A program made the translations under genes and the position numbers. From Campylobacterales bacterium (GTDB taxonomy: Bacteria; Campylobacterota; Campylobacteria; Campylobacterales; Sulfurimonadaceae): DNA of 64,000 nt. The stretch covers positions 124,001 to 188,000 of the forward strand of contig JAPLGM010000004.1 of assembly GCA_026390165.1 (NCBI GenBank), read 5' to 3'. Under the pieces are notes generated by a model. That model worked only from the letters and a program-made list of their open reading frames with translations, had not been told where the DNA came from and did not search any database. Numbering within the stretch: position 1 is the first letter of the stretch; every line of letters begins with the position of its first letter. Shown piece by piece: positions 17,950 through 26,642 of the stretch.

Positions 17950-18372
17950 TTAATAAAACCTGATTTCATAAGAGAGGACAGGATATAAACCGCTATAGGC
18001 TATGCCACTTGTATAGCCAGCACCTAATTTTAAATAATGGGTGTTTTTAACATTTACTTGGTAGGCTAATGATCCATACAGTATCGACCCGATCCCGATA
18101 CCTAGCGTACCGGTGATCCCATCTCCTTGATAATTATCGTAATAATTTAGACCAACCGCCACAAGTGAGGGGAGCCCAAAAGTATAATAACGATAAAAAG
18201 AATCGTTGATCTTGGTTTGAACGGTGTATCCTACTATATCAACGCCGTTGGGGTCCATGAACCCTCCATGAAACGATGTTGTTATCTCTTCGGAGATGGC
18301 GGTATTGGCAAAGAATGAAAATATGATGCAGAGTGCAAAAATGTTTTTCAAACTTATTGTATTTTCTTTCAT
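17950..18372 (-). CDS. Unknown exported protein, possibly a small outer-membrane barrel
   Basis: I do not recognise this 140-residue protein. It has an N-terminal signal peptide (charged start, hydrophobic core to about residue 25, cleavage near AIS-EE). The rest is rich in glycine and tyrosine with alternating polar/apolar strands, and it ends in Arg-Phe-Tyr preceded by a beta-like LSYEIRFY, a pattern typical of outer-membrane barrels. AAGGATC precedes the ATG. It is probably co-transcribed with the SprA-like gene. Confidence 0.6.
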   Translation of the reverse strand: MKENTISLKNIFALCIIFSFFANTAISEEITTSFHGGFMDPNGVDIVGYTVQTKINDSFYRYYTFGLPSLVAVGLNYYDNYQGDGITGTLGIGIGSILYGSLAYQVNVKNTHYLKLGAGYTSGIAYSGLYPVLSYEIRFY

Positions 18373-18500
18373 AATTTGATCCTTTCTTGTCTCTCGTTAA
18401 CGAGGAGAATTCAAGTATCACTTTCTGCTTATAATAGTCTTATCTAATTGTACCATTTAGGAATAAAATGAACACTAATGATATTTTATTATTTCACCTG

Positions 18501-18992
18501 TCACTCTGCTATAGATTCATATCGGGCTCCCTCACTTAAGAGGGCACTTTTATAAAGTCTTACACAGGGTTCGAGTATACCAATAGGATGAGGGGAGGGC
18601 ATTTTGAGTCGATTGAAAAACAGATCATTCTTTGCAATCTTTTTAACCCTCATCAACGTGACATGGGGAGTGAGAAAAGCATTTTCAAGATCGAATAAAG
18701 GTTGAAGTCGTTGATAGAGAAGTTGTAGTGTAGGATTCACCGAAGTTGCGATGAATACGTGGCTCTTAGTGAAATAATCAAATCTGCTCAATTGGGATAG
18801 CTCAAAAGAGAAATCAAAATCGGAGAGCTTTTCGAGGAGTACCTCTGGCTCAAACCGTTCTCCTAAAAAGGCGATTGTGACGTGAAGCGTCTCCTCATCT
18901 CTCCACCTACCTTCCAAAAGAGGGTGGAAATCTTTTTGGATTTCTTTGTAGTCGTGTAGACGGATGGGAACGGCAAGAAAGAGGCGATTCAT
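18501..18992 (-). CDS. thpR: RNA 2',3'-cyclic phosphodiesterase (LigT/ThpR)
   Basis: This is a 2H phosphoesterase that opens 2',3'-cyclic phosphates at RNA ends. The 163-residue protein carries the two required H-x-T-x motifs, HVTI at residues 37-40 (His37, Thr39) and HVTL at 110-113 (His110, Thr112), and the family start MNRLFLAVPI. It stands alone on the minus strand. Confidence 0.88.
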   Translation of the reverse strand: MNRLFLAVPIRLHDYKEIQKDFHPLLEGRWRDEETLHVTIAFLGERFEPEVLLEKLSDFDFSFELSQLSRFDYFTKSHVFIATSVNPTLQLLYQRLQPLFDLENAFLTPHVTLMRVKKIAKNDLFFNRLKMPSPHPIGILEPCVRLYKSALLSEGARYESIAE

Positions 18993-19151
18993 AATAACCT
19001 CTGATATACGGTTTTGTGTTTATAAATCATAACACATATTTATTCTGGTATTTATTATCCATAGTCAATTTTGCTGTTTTTTCAGTATTATTCGAGGATT
19101 AATGCGTCGTATAGACCCTAATCAGGGCAAATATAATGAAAAGGGGAAGAG

Positions 19152-19934
19152 ATGGGAGAAAGAAGCATTGAAATCATTTCATGGAACGTTAACGGTATCC
19201 GCGCTGTTGAAGAAAAGAGGGCATTTGATTGGATACAGACGCGTCAACCTCATATCCTTTGTCTTCAAGAGATCAAAGCCCTTCCAGAACAAATACCTGA
19301 GAACCTTTTCTCAAATCGCTATCCAAATATTACCATTAACAGTGCTCTCAAAAAAGGGTATTCAGGGACTCTTATCGCAAGTGAACTTGAACCCCTATAC
19401 ATAGATATCCGAAGTGACATTGACAGCTTGAATGAAGGGCGGATTGTTGAACATCATTACGGCAATATCGTCCTCTTTAATGTCTATTTCCCCAATGGGC
19501 AAAAAGATGAAGATCGGCTTGTCTACAAACTGGAGTTTTATGACCGATTCTTAGAGTATTGTCAAAACCTCCGAAGTGAAGGGAAAAAGATTATTATCTG
19601 TGGCGATGTTAACACAGCACATCGTCCGATTGATCTGAAGAATCCTAAATCTAACGAAAAGACCTCAGGATTCTTACCCATAGAGCGTGCATGGATCGAT
19701 AAACTGCTGGATCATGGATATATCGATACCTTTCGTCATATCCATGGGGACAAAGAGAATGAGTACAGCTGGTGGTCGTACCGCTTTAGCGCACGTTCCA
19801 AAAACGTTGGCTGGAGAATTGACTATTTTTTTATCTCGGACGATTTGGCTGACTCACTAGAAGATGCATTTATTCTCCAAGAGATTACAGGATCGGATCA
19901 CTGCCCAGTTGGGATACGCTTGAAGTTTACATGA
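19152..19934 (+). CDS. xth: Exodeoxyribonuclease III
   Basis: This enzyme is the main AP endonuclease and a 3'-5' exonuclease in base-excision repair. The 260-residue protein shows the family's SWNVNGIRA start, CLQEIKA (metal-binding Glu40), GDVNTAHRPIDL and the C-terminal GSDHCPVG catalytic His. AAGGGGAAGAG lies right before ATG 19152. Its functional partner nfo lies elsewhere in the window. Confidence 0.95.
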   Translation: MGERSIEIISWNVNGIRAVEEKRAFDWIQTRQPHILCLQEIKALPEQIPENLFSNRYPNITINSALKKGYSGTLIASELEPLYIDIRSDIDSLNEGRIVEHHYGNIVLFNVYFPNGQKDEDRLVYKLEFYDRFLEYCQNLRSEGKKIIICGDVNTAHRPIDLKNPKSNEKTSGFLPIERAWIDKLLDHGYIDTFRHIHGDKENEYSWWSYRFSARSKNVGWRIDYFFISDDLADSLEDAFILQEITGSDHCPVGIRLKFT

Positions 19935-20055
19935 TTCAATATTCCTCTACAGACCGCCTAGCGAAGCTTTTCATTACAAAATATTTTGACTGTTCATTTA
20001 CGAAGCGCATGTAGAATATCTGTTATATCTTTAATAGCCGAGAGGATTTTTTACA

Positions 20056-20472
20056 ATGAATGTACCTAATATCACTCCTAAAATTTTATTAGCCTCTGCA
20101 CTACTTAGTTCCGGATTATTGGGGGCATCTCCTGTAATTGGTAATAGAATAATTCAAAGAGAAAATGTACAGGCAGTACAAGATCAGATAGTACCACGAA
20201 TTGATTCACAACTTTGTAATCAACAATTTGTGTGCAGTAAAACCGGCATTATTGTTAAATTTTTACCCAATGCCGAAGCTCTCTTTATCGCTCCAAACGA
20301 AGAGTTGACCCTTAAGGCTGATTATACTGTTCATTTTAACCAACACATTGCACTTAATGTCTATGAAAATCCTTCCAAAAATTTCGATTTGATGATGAAC
20401 AATGTTACCCTTTACTCGGATGGTTTTACAGCAAGTGTTAATCGAGAAGATAGATATTTTCAAAAGGTATAA
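20056..20472 (+). CDS. Unknown exported protein
   Basis: This is a 138-residue protein I do not recognise. An N-terminal hydrophobic segment (about residues 8-24, ending LLGASP) looks like a signal peptide. Two cysteines (CNQQFVC) seven positions apart could form a disulfide in the periplasm. The remainder has beta-rich patterning. A GAGAGG site lies upstream. It is followed, 67 bp later, by a signal-peptidase-like gene, so the pair may be related. Confidence 0.55.
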   Translation: MNVPNITPKILLASALLSSGLLGASPVIGNRIIQRENVQAVQDQIVPRIDSQLCNQQFVCSKTGIIVKFLPNAEALFIAPNEELTLKADYTVHFNQHIALNVYENPSKNFDLMMNNVTLYSDGFTASVNREDRYFQKV

Positions 20473-20539
20473 TGGAATTTACTTTATATGTGGCGAAGTC
20501 GCATAGTAAACGTATTTTTGAGAAGAAGGGTAGTCGAAG

Positions 20540-20956
20540 ATGTCCATAAAAAAGCTCATCATACGGATTGCACCAATAGTGTCGCTTCTGACAATACTCT
20601 TTTCACTGGTGCGCATTTACCAAATTGAGGACATCAGTATGTATCCTGCCTTGATGGACGGAGACTACGTGATTGTTGAGAATGTTAGCGCCGGAATTCA
20701 TGTACCCTCATTCTTTGGCTATATCAATGCACATTTGTATGATCATCCCACAGGGATCAAACGCGGGGATATACTCGTATTTAAACATCCACTCGATGAA
20801 AGGCTCTACATCAAACGCTGTGCGGCATTACCGGGAGATAGTGTCATGCAATGGAACAAAATTTTCTATCTACAGATTGGATCGGATGAAAACCTGACGC
20901 GTCGCTATGCGATGAAGTACTCTTTGAAAATAGCAACGGTTGAGGGGCAACTATAG
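20540..20956 (+). CDS. Short signal-peptidase-I-like protein (S26 family) lacking the C-terminal box
   Basis: One N-terminal membrane segment (about 8-25) is followed by SMYPAL with the catalytic Ser33 and YIKRCAALPGD with the general-base Lys92, so the Ser-Lys dyad of type I signal peptidases is complete. The protein stops at 138 residues, before the GDNRxxSxDSR region (box E) that family members normally carry. The sequence after the stop shows no continuation in another frame. It could be a truncated gene or a small conjugation-type (TraF-like) peptidase. Confidence 0.65.
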   Translation: MSIKKLIIRIAPIVSLLTILFSLVRIYQIEDISMYPALMDGDYVIVENVSAGIHVPSFFGYINAHLYDHPTGIKRGDILVFKHPLDERLYIKRCAALPGDSVMQWNKIFYLQIGSDENLTRRYAMKYSLKIATVEGQL

Positions 20957-20983
20957 TGACGCCTTGAATCACGAAGCATTGCT

Positions 20984-21005
20984 CAGTTAGTTCTTCGACT
21001 AACTG
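20984..21005 (+). other. Hairpin after the signal-peptidase-like gene
   Basis: CAGTTAGT (20984-20991) pairs with ACTAACTG (20998-21005) around TCTTCG, 28 bp after the stop. No T run follows, so terminator function is uncertain. The rest of 21006-21134 shows no convincing gene. Confidence 0.4.
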
Positions 21006-21134
21006 CTTGTAATCATTAGTAGTTTTGGTATCAATTTAATGATGAAAATTGATGCCCGCAAGATTGACAGCTATACCGTTCTTTTTTACGTCTATATTTT
21101 TACAATTTAGGCAACTTTTACTGCTTTTTTAAAA

Positions 21135-22934
21135 TCAGTGTTCTGTTGTTGTGGTTTTATTCATAGCCGCAGCTGCTACCGCTCTCGGATCAGGGGTGAG
21201 ATAATGCTGCTCAATCATCATATCCACGATCCCTTTGAAGACAGGGACGGCGGTGATGGAGGCAAAATAGACGGTGCGTGGATTAATGACGGTGATTCCG
21301 ATAGTATAAGTGTGTTTTTTGTCATTCGCAAATCCGACAAAAGAGGTATGATAACTGTTGACGTAGGCACCATTCCGGGCAATATGGGCAGTTCCTGTTT
21401 TCCCTCCTACTTCAAGTCCAGGGGTTATTGCCCCTACTCCTGTCCCCACATTGACTGTTTTAATCAAAATTTGTTTCATCCGTTGGGCAGTGGCGGGGGA
21501 AATGACTTGAATAGGTTCTTGTACTTGCATGGGCATTGAGCGGCCATTATCATCAATGAGAGAATCGACGACCATAGGATTGACAATTTTTCCCCCATTG
21601 TTAAAAACATTATAGGCTTTAAGAATTTGCATCTCATTAGCACGCATCCCGTACCCGTAGGAGGTAATTGCTTTATAAAGATAATTGTTAAGTTGACCAG
21701 CACTGGGGATGGAACCCCGTTTTTCGTAAGGTAAATCAATGCCGCTAAAATGGGTAAATCCAAAGCGGCTTAGTCCCTCGGTAAACTCGGTTCCATTGAA
21801 CTTTTGGGCAAGCTGTGCCATACCAATATTGGAAGAGTGGACAATAACGTCTTCGGCGCTAATGATACTAAATGGATGTTCATCGACAATCGTTTTACGT
21901 CCCATCGTATAGCGCCCATTATGTCCGTTAACCATATCGTAGGGGTTGATGAGGTGACGATCCAGTAGGAGGGAGAAAATAATGGGTTTGATAACAGAAC
22001 CTGGTTCATAGCTGTACTCAATTGCATTCGTATTAAGAGAAGGATAATCAGATTTAGTAATATGGCTGGGGTCAAAACGGTTTGAACTTGCCAGTGTAAG
22101 TATTTTCCCCGTTTTGGATTCCATAACAGTAGCTATAATTTCATCGGCTTGAAGTTGCTCTTTGATTCGATCGGTGATTGCTTCCGCGCGGGCTTGAAGG
22201 GCAATTGGGATGTTGAGTTTGAGGTTAAAGCCATTGATTTGAGGCTTAATCGAGCTTTGTTTATTGAGAATAAGATAACCGTTAACATCGCGCATTGCCC
22301 GTTGGCTCTTATTTTGCTGAGGATTGAGTTCTTCATCGAAGAATTTCTCAAGCCCTTTAATTCCATAAATACGGGTATATCCATCCTCTTCCATTTTGCG
22401 TGGATAACCAATAAGGGGAGCAAGGAGGTCTTTATAGGGGTATTCACGTGCTTCACCACTCTCGATGATATTAAGCCCCTGCAAGATCCGTTGGTGATTG
22501 GGAAGTTCGTATTCGATAAAAACTTTCAATTTCCGAAGCTCAAATGCGAGGGTTTTGAGATACATGGCCTCTTTGGGACCTACATGATAGCTCAGTGTCA
22601 CGGAACCGCGCCGCGTATGCAGGCGCTGTCGAATCTCTTTGGGGTCAATTCCACTGTAAATGCTAAAAAGTTGGACAAAGAGCTCCTCTTTTTCAGGATC
22701 AATATTACGGGTATTGACAACTACTTTATAGAGTTTTTGGGTGGTGGCAATGTGAAAACCATCGGCACTGATGATACTTCCTCGTTGCGCTTTGGAATTT
22801 TCTTCCGAATAGATAGAGGGGATGTCGCGCTCATGAACGGCAGTATAAAACATAACAGCGAGAAAAACAATAAAACCAAAGGTGAGGAAAAGAAATAAAA
22901 TAAGGATTCGGTGAGATTTGGGAGAATGCTGCAT
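21135..22934 (-). CDS. ftsI: Peptidoglycan D,D-transpeptidase FtsI (class B penicillin-binding protein)
   Basis: FtsI cross-links septal peptidoglycan in partnership with FtsW. The 599-residue protein has one N-terminal membrane segment (about 10-32), a dimerisation domain with the RGSIISADG motif, and the transpeptidase motifs EPGSVIKP (Ser313, Lys316), SSN and KTGTA. It is the last gene of flgB-flgC-fliE-ftsI, an arrangement conserved in this phylum, which ties a division gene to flagellar rod genes. ftsW lies divergently just beyond flgB. Confidence 0.95.
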   Translation of the reverse strand: MQHSPKSHRILILFLFLTFGFIVFLAVMFYTAVHERDIPSIYSEENSKAQRGSIISADGFHIATTQKLYKVVVNTRNIDPEKEELFVQLFSIYSGIDPKEIRQRLHTRRGSVTLSYHVGPKEAMYLKTLAFELRKLKVFIEYELPNHQRILQGLNIIESGEAREYPYKDLLAPLIGYPRKMEEDGYTRIYGIKGLEKFFDEELNPQQNKSQRAMRDVNGYLILNKQSSIKPQINGFNLKLNIPIALQARAEAITDRIKEQLQADEIIATVMESKTGKILTLASSNRFDPSHITKSDYPSLNTNAIEYSYEPGSVIKPIIFSLLLDRHLINPYDMVNGHNGRYTMGRKTIVDEHPFSIISAEDVIVHSSNIGMAQLAQKFNGTEFTEGLSRFGFTHFSGIDLPYEKRGSIPSAGQLNNYLYKAITSYGYGMRANEMQILKAYNVFNNGGKIVNPMVVDSLIDDNGRSMPMQVQEPIQVISPATAQRMKQILIKTVNVGTGVGAITPGLEVGGKTGTAHIARNGAYVNSYHTSFVGFANDKKHTYTIGITVINPRTVYFASITAVPVFKGIVDMMIEQHYLTPDPRAVAAAAMNKTTTTEH

Positions 22935-22949
22935 AAAAAAGGAGACCCG

Positions 22950-23252
22950 TTACATTTGTGTACGGGTGATTTCTTTATACGCGCTGAGAGCTTTGTTGCG
23001 TACTTCGAGCATCAGTTTCATACTGACTTCCGCTTTACCGATGGCGAGAGCGGCTTGATGGAGATCTTTGACCGACCCTGTAGCAATATCATTCATTGCT
23101 TGGTCGCTTTGGACTTGCATTGTATTAACATCTCCAAGAGCATTTTTGAGCTCCTGGGCAAAATCAACACCACTGTTTCCCGCATTGCTCGTACTTTTTG
23201 CTTTGAACAAATCAGCAGTTGAAAAAGGTTTGATTGCTTGAATATCAGCCAT
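22950..23252 (-). CDS. fliE: Flagellar hook-basal body protein FliE
   Basis: FliE joins the MS ring to the proximal rod. The 100-residue protein has the conserved VDFAQELKNALGDVNTMQ segment and the C-terminal KAEVSMKLMLEVRNKALSAYKEI pattern. It lies between flgC (15 bp upstream) and ftsI (15 bp downstream), in one operon. Confidence 0.95.
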   Translation of the reverse strand: MADIQAIKPFSTADLFKAKSTSNAGNSGVDFAQELKNALGDVNTMQVQSDQAMNDIATGSVKDLHQAALAIGKAEVSMKLMLEVRNKALSAYKEITRTQM

Positions 23253-23267
23253 AGTTTAGAATTCCTT

Positions 23268-23762
23268 TTAGGATTGCAAGATGCTGATTGCAGCATTTGC
23301 TATAGTTTTGGCACTTTCGAATGCTGCTACATTGGCTTGGTACGATCGTGTTGCTTCCACTAAATCGGCCATTTCGATAACAGGATTAATATTAGGATAG
23401 GCAACATATCCTTTGGTATCAGCATCGGGATGCGACGGATCGTATTTCATATTTGGAGCTTTATCGTCACGGGTGATTTTATCGACAACGACGCTCATAA
23501 TGGCAGGGTTAGGTTTCAACCCTGCTAACCCCTCTTTGAGCGGATCGGAGTACCCCAATTGATTGGTGCTTCGTTCCAGTGCTTGATTGTAGATACTATT
23601 AAAATCAATCGCTTTAAAAATAACCTCTTGGCGACGATAAGGTCCCCCTTCGGCGGTTCGGGTAGTTTGGGCATTGGCAATATTCGAACTGATGGTATTG
23701 ACACGAACCCGCTGTGCCGATAAACCATAACCGCTTATATCAAAACTATTAAGAAATGCCAT
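23268..23762 (-). CDS. flgC: Flagellar basal-body rod protein FlgC
   Basis: FlgC is a proximal rod subunit exported by the flagellar type III system. The 164-residue protein has the N-terminal SGYGLSAQRVRVNTISSNIANAQT rod signature (written here in two overlapping parts it reads SAQRVRVNTISSNIANAQ) and the C-terminal VEATRSYQANVAAFESAK heptad region. It is 9 bp downstream of flgB. Confidence 0.95.
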   Translation of the reverse strand: MAFLNSFDISGYGLSAQRVRVNTISSNIANAQTTRTAEGGPYRRQEVIFKAIDFNSIYNQALERSTNQLGYSDPLKEGLAGLKPNPAIMSVVVDKITRDDKAPNMKYDPSHPDADTKGYVAYPNINPVIEMADLVEATRSYQANVAAFESAKTIANAAISILQS

Positions 23763-23771
23763 AATGAATCC

Positions 23772-24203
23772 TTACGAGGTTTTAGCTGAGGCGTCAATAA
23801 CGCTTTTAAATATATCACCATTTTTCTTCATAGCAGCGACGAGAGCCGTGTACATCATAGAGTTCTTTGCCATTTCGCTGCTTTCAACATCCAAATCGAC
23901 ACTGTTGCCATCATTGCGCGCCATGTGCCCATCCCGAAAAAAGGTAGTCCCTTTTGTTTGGTTGGTGGTATCCAAACCGCTTAAATGGGCGCTGCTTGTT
24001 TGGCTCATCTGGAGCGTCGCGTCTTTGGCTCCATAAAGTTCAGCACTCTTTTGTGCCAACGCCTCTTCAAAACGGATATCACGAGGACGATAATTGGGGG
24101 TATCAACATTGGCAATATTACTGGCTATCATATCTTGACGTGCAGCACGGTAGTTCAGTGCTGCTTCGGCTATGTTATCTGAGAGAGATTTCATAATACT
24201 CAT
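23772..24203 (-). CDS. flgB: Flagellar basal-body rod protein FlgB
   Basis: FlgB is a proximal rod subunit. The start is placed at ATG 24203 (MSIMKSLSDN), giving 143 residues, because AAGGGGG lies 9 bases upstream and family members begin here; a longer frame to 24287 would add a basic unrelated stretch overlapping the promoter. ARQDMIASNIANVDTPNYRP is the family's rod motif. A sigma-54 type promoter sits 38 bp upstream. It heads the flgB-flgC-fliE-ftsI unit. Confidence 0.94.
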   Translation of the reverse strand: MSIMKSLSDNIAEAALNYRAARQDMIASNIANVDTPNYRPRDIRFEEALAQKSAELYGAKDATLQMSQTSSAHLSGLDTTNQTKGTTFFRDGHMARNDGNSVDLDVESSEMAKNSMMYTALVAAMKKNGDIFKSVIDASAKTS

Positions 24204-24240
24204 CAACCCAATCCCCCTTTTTTCGTATCTTTTATTGAGA

Positions 24241-24256
24241 AAGCAAAATCTATTCC
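24241..24256 (-). promoter_or_regulatory. Sigma-54 promoter of the flgB operon
   Basis: On the minus strand the sequence is GGAATAGATTTTGCTT. The GG and GC pairs are separated by exactly 10 bases, as RpoN requires, and the TTTGCTT -12 element matches the form used in Campylobacter and Helicobacter. It lies 38 bp before the flgB start. Flagellar rod and hook genes in this phylum are commonly RpoN/FlgR-controlled, so ftsI may also receive this input. Confidence 0.75.
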
Positions 24257-24329
24257 GCTTTTGTTTTATCGACTCTTTAATGGTCACTTGCTATACTGTT
24301 GTAAAATTATACACTATAAGTAAAATCTA

Positions 24330-25508
24330 ATGCCTGATAAAAAATTATTTCTTTTGACGACTGCCTTGATTACGATAGGGATTATTTGTTCGTATACCCT
24401 TTCGGCGTATACCGTTATCCTTTTTGAATACAACAATTTTCACTTTGTGGGGCGTGAATTGTTTATTGCTTTTGTCTCGATTATGTTGATGTGGATTATT
24501 TCACAACTCAATCCCGATATATGGCTTCATCGCTTGGGATTGACCCTCTTTTGGGGCAGTATTGTTTTAATGCTTATTATGCCTTTTTTACCATCATTTT
24601 TAGTCAGTGAAGTGGGTGGGGCAAAGCGGTGGATTAAGATTGTCGGTTTTTCCCTCGCCCCCGTAGAGTTCTTCAAAATCGGATTTGTCTATTTCCTTGC
24701 GTGGAGTTTTTCCCGAAAACTAGGACACCACGGCGGTATGGGACTATTTCAGGAGTTTAAACGATTTGCCCCGTATGCGGGGCTGTTTGTAATGGTGATG
24801 TTTTTGATTGCGATTGTTCAAAATGATTTGGGGCAGGTGGTTGTCCTCTCCCTTACGTTAGCGATTATGCTCTTTTTTGCAGGGAGTAGTTTACGCTTTT
24901 TCTTCAGTCTTATTATGGGGGCAGTAGGGTTCTTTCTCCTTTTTATTGCCATGGCACCTCACCGAATGGGTCGGATCCTCTCATGGTGGGCATCGGCACA
25001 AAGTACGATTCTTGCTTTTTTCCCCGAATCGATTGCGCAACATTTACGCATTGCCAACGGTGAGGAGGCGTATCAAATCGGTCACTCGATGAATGCCATT
25101 CACAATGGGGGCGTTTGGGGGACAGGGTTGGGAAATGGAACCTTTAAACTTGGATTCTTGAGTGAGGTGCATACCGACTTTGTCCTTGCAGGGATTGCCG
25201 AGGAATTTGGATTTATTGGGGTCTTATTTGTAACATTTTTGTTTATTGCCCTTTTGCACCGCCTCTTTAAAATTGCTAATCGTTCCGTAGAGGATATTGA
25301 TTATCTCTTTAGTTTGGGGGTGGGGCTTCTTATTACTTTTGCGTTTATGATTAATGCGTACGGGATTAGCGGACTTACCCCCATCAAAGGGATTTCAGTC
25401 CCTTTCTTGAGTTATGGGGGTTCATCGATGTTGGCATCGAGTATAGGAATAGGGATGGTGCTGATGTTATCCAAGAAAATAAAATATGAACCAGGGGATA
25501 AAAAATGA
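24330..25508 (+). CDS. ftsW: Cell-division SEDS glycosyltransferase FtsW
   Basis: FtsW polymerises lipid II at the septum with FtsI. The 392-residue protein has about ten membrane segments, GGAKRWI, the FKIGFVYFLAW loop, QNDLGQ, the conserved GVWGTGLGNG loop, and the C-terminal GISVPFLSYGGSS signature. RodA is the main alternative, but the position next to murG and opposite ftsI favours FtsW. Its stop overlaps the murG start by 4 bp. Confidence 0.9.
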   Translation: MPDKKLFLLTTALITIGIICSYTLSAYTVILFEYNNFHFVGRELFIAFVSIMLMWIISQLNPDIWLHRLGLTLFWGSIVLMLIMPFLPSFLVSEVGGAKRWIKIVGFSLAPVEFFKIGFVYFLAWSFSRKLGHHGGMGLFQEFKRFAPYAGLFVMVMFLIAIVQNDLGQVVVLSLTLAIMLFFAGSSLRFFFSLIMGAVGFFLLFIAMAPHRMGRILSWWASAQSTILAFFPESIAQHLRIANGEEAYQIGHSMNAIHNGGVWGTGLGNGTFKLGFLSEVHTDFVLAGIAEEFGFIGVLFVTFLFIALLHRLFKIANRSVEDIDYLFSLGVGLLITFAFMINAYGISGLTPIKGISVPFLSYGGSSMLASSIGIGMVLMLSKKIKYEPGDKK

Positions 25509-26533
25509 ACATAATTTTTACGGGCGGCGGCACTGGAGGGCATCTTGTTATCGCATTGTCATTAGCCGAAGCAGCCCTTTCTCGTGGACATAAGGTTATT
25601 TTTATTGGTTCCACCTCCGGGCAGGATCGACAATGGTTCGGTAACAGTACTATTTTTGAGAAGAGTCATTTTTTAGAGACGACGGGGGTTGTCAATAAAA
25701 AGGGATTAGGGAAAGCAGTCGCACTGTGGAAAATCTTTAAAGCGGTACTGGCATCACGCTCTATTCTCAAAGAGTTTCACGCGGATGTCGTTGTAAGTGT
25801 GGGTGGATTTTCTGCCGCACCTGCTGCTATTGCTTCGCTCATTACCCGTATTCCTCTCTATATTCATGAACAAAATGCAGTGACAGGGAAGCTAAATACA
25901 CTCTTACGCCCGTACAGTGCAGGATTTTACAGTTCATACGAAGAGGGGGAGAACCATTGTGACTATCCTGTCAATGAGGTCTATTTTCAGAATACTCGAC
26001 CCCGTTACAGTGTCGATACGGTGATTTTCTTGGGCGGTTCTCAGGGGGCGAGATTTATCAATGATTTGGCGTTGGACATCGCTCCATGGTTGGAGGAGAA
26101 GGGAATTAGTATCATTCATCAATGCGGAGCTGCGGAGGAAGAGCGGGTTCGCCACGCCTATCATCTGTTGGGGATTGATGCTGAGGTGGTTGGATTTACG
26201 ACAAAGATTGCTGCTTTGATTGAAAAAAGTGACTTTGCCATAAGTCGTTCAGGGGCGAGTACCTTGTGGGAACTGTGTGCAGCGCGTGTCCCTGCATTTT
26301 TTATCCCTTATCCCAGTGCAGCAGGGGATCATCAGTATCATAATGCCCGTTATATTATTGATCATAATGCGGGGTGGTGTGAGCGTCAAGGGGAAGGGTT
26401 GGTTCAAAAGCTTAAAGAGGCGATAATGAGCGATATTATGGTCAAAAGTGAAGCGTTAGAAAAGCTTATATCTTCAAATGGGGCGACGAAAATTATTCAA
26501 AAGATTGAGAGCCGTTTTAAATTACAATCTTAA
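25505..26533 (+). CDS. murG: UDP-N-acetylglucosamine transferase MurG
   Basis: MurG adds GlcNAc to lipid I to make lipid II on the inner face of the membrane. The 342-residue GT-B protein has the N-terminal GGGTGGHL loop, the SVGGFSAAP and HEQNAVTGKLN segments, FLGGSQGARFIND, and the donor-site SRSGASTLWE. Its ATG overlaps the ftsW stop (ATGA), consistent with coupled expression of lipid II synthesis and polymerisation. Confidence 0.96.
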   Translation: MNIIFTGGGTGGHLVIALSLAEAALSRGHKVIFIGSTSGQDRQWFGNSTIFEKSHFLETTGVVNKKGLGKAVALWKIFKAVLASRSILKEFHADVVVSVGGFSAAPAAIASLITRIPLYIHEQNAVTGKLNTLLRPYSAGFYSSYEEGENHCDYPVNEVYFQNTRPRYSVDTVIFLGGSQGARFINDLALDIAPWLEEKGISIIHQCGAAEEERVRHAYHLLGIDAEVVGFTTKIAALIEKSDFAISRSGASTLWELCAARVPAFFIPYPSAAGDHQYHNARYIIDHNAGWCERQGEGLVQKLKEAIMSDIMVKSEALEKLISSNGATKIIQKIESRFKLQS

Positions 26534-26581
26534 CTTCCCTTTTGGTTATAATTAGGTTACTTATTACACACAGCAAGGGTA

Positions 26582-26600
26582 ATACCCTATAGGGCACGAG
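26582..26600. repeat. Short repeat ATACCCTATAGGGCAC-R-AG upstream of leuA
   Basis: ATACCCTATAGGGCACGAG here matches 28391-28409 downstream of leuA at 18 of 19 positions. The downstream copy lies inside a larger dispersed palindromic element. A nearby AACCCCTTTGGGGT hairpin (26599-26614 region) adds structure before the leuA start. Confidence 0.55.
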
Positions 26601-26642
26601 AACCCCTTTGGGGTGAGAAGAGAAATGTCAAGGAGTCATCAC

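Noticed and set aside
21041-21109. Small open frame starting MMKIDARKIDSYT
   Set aside because: It is only 23 codons with no Shine-Dalgarno and no follow-on structure; there is not enough support for a gene.
22149-22898. Open frame of 249 codons on the plus strand inside ftsI
   Set aside because: It is a shadow of ftsI on the other strand; the ftsI product has all transpeptidase motifs, and this frame has none.
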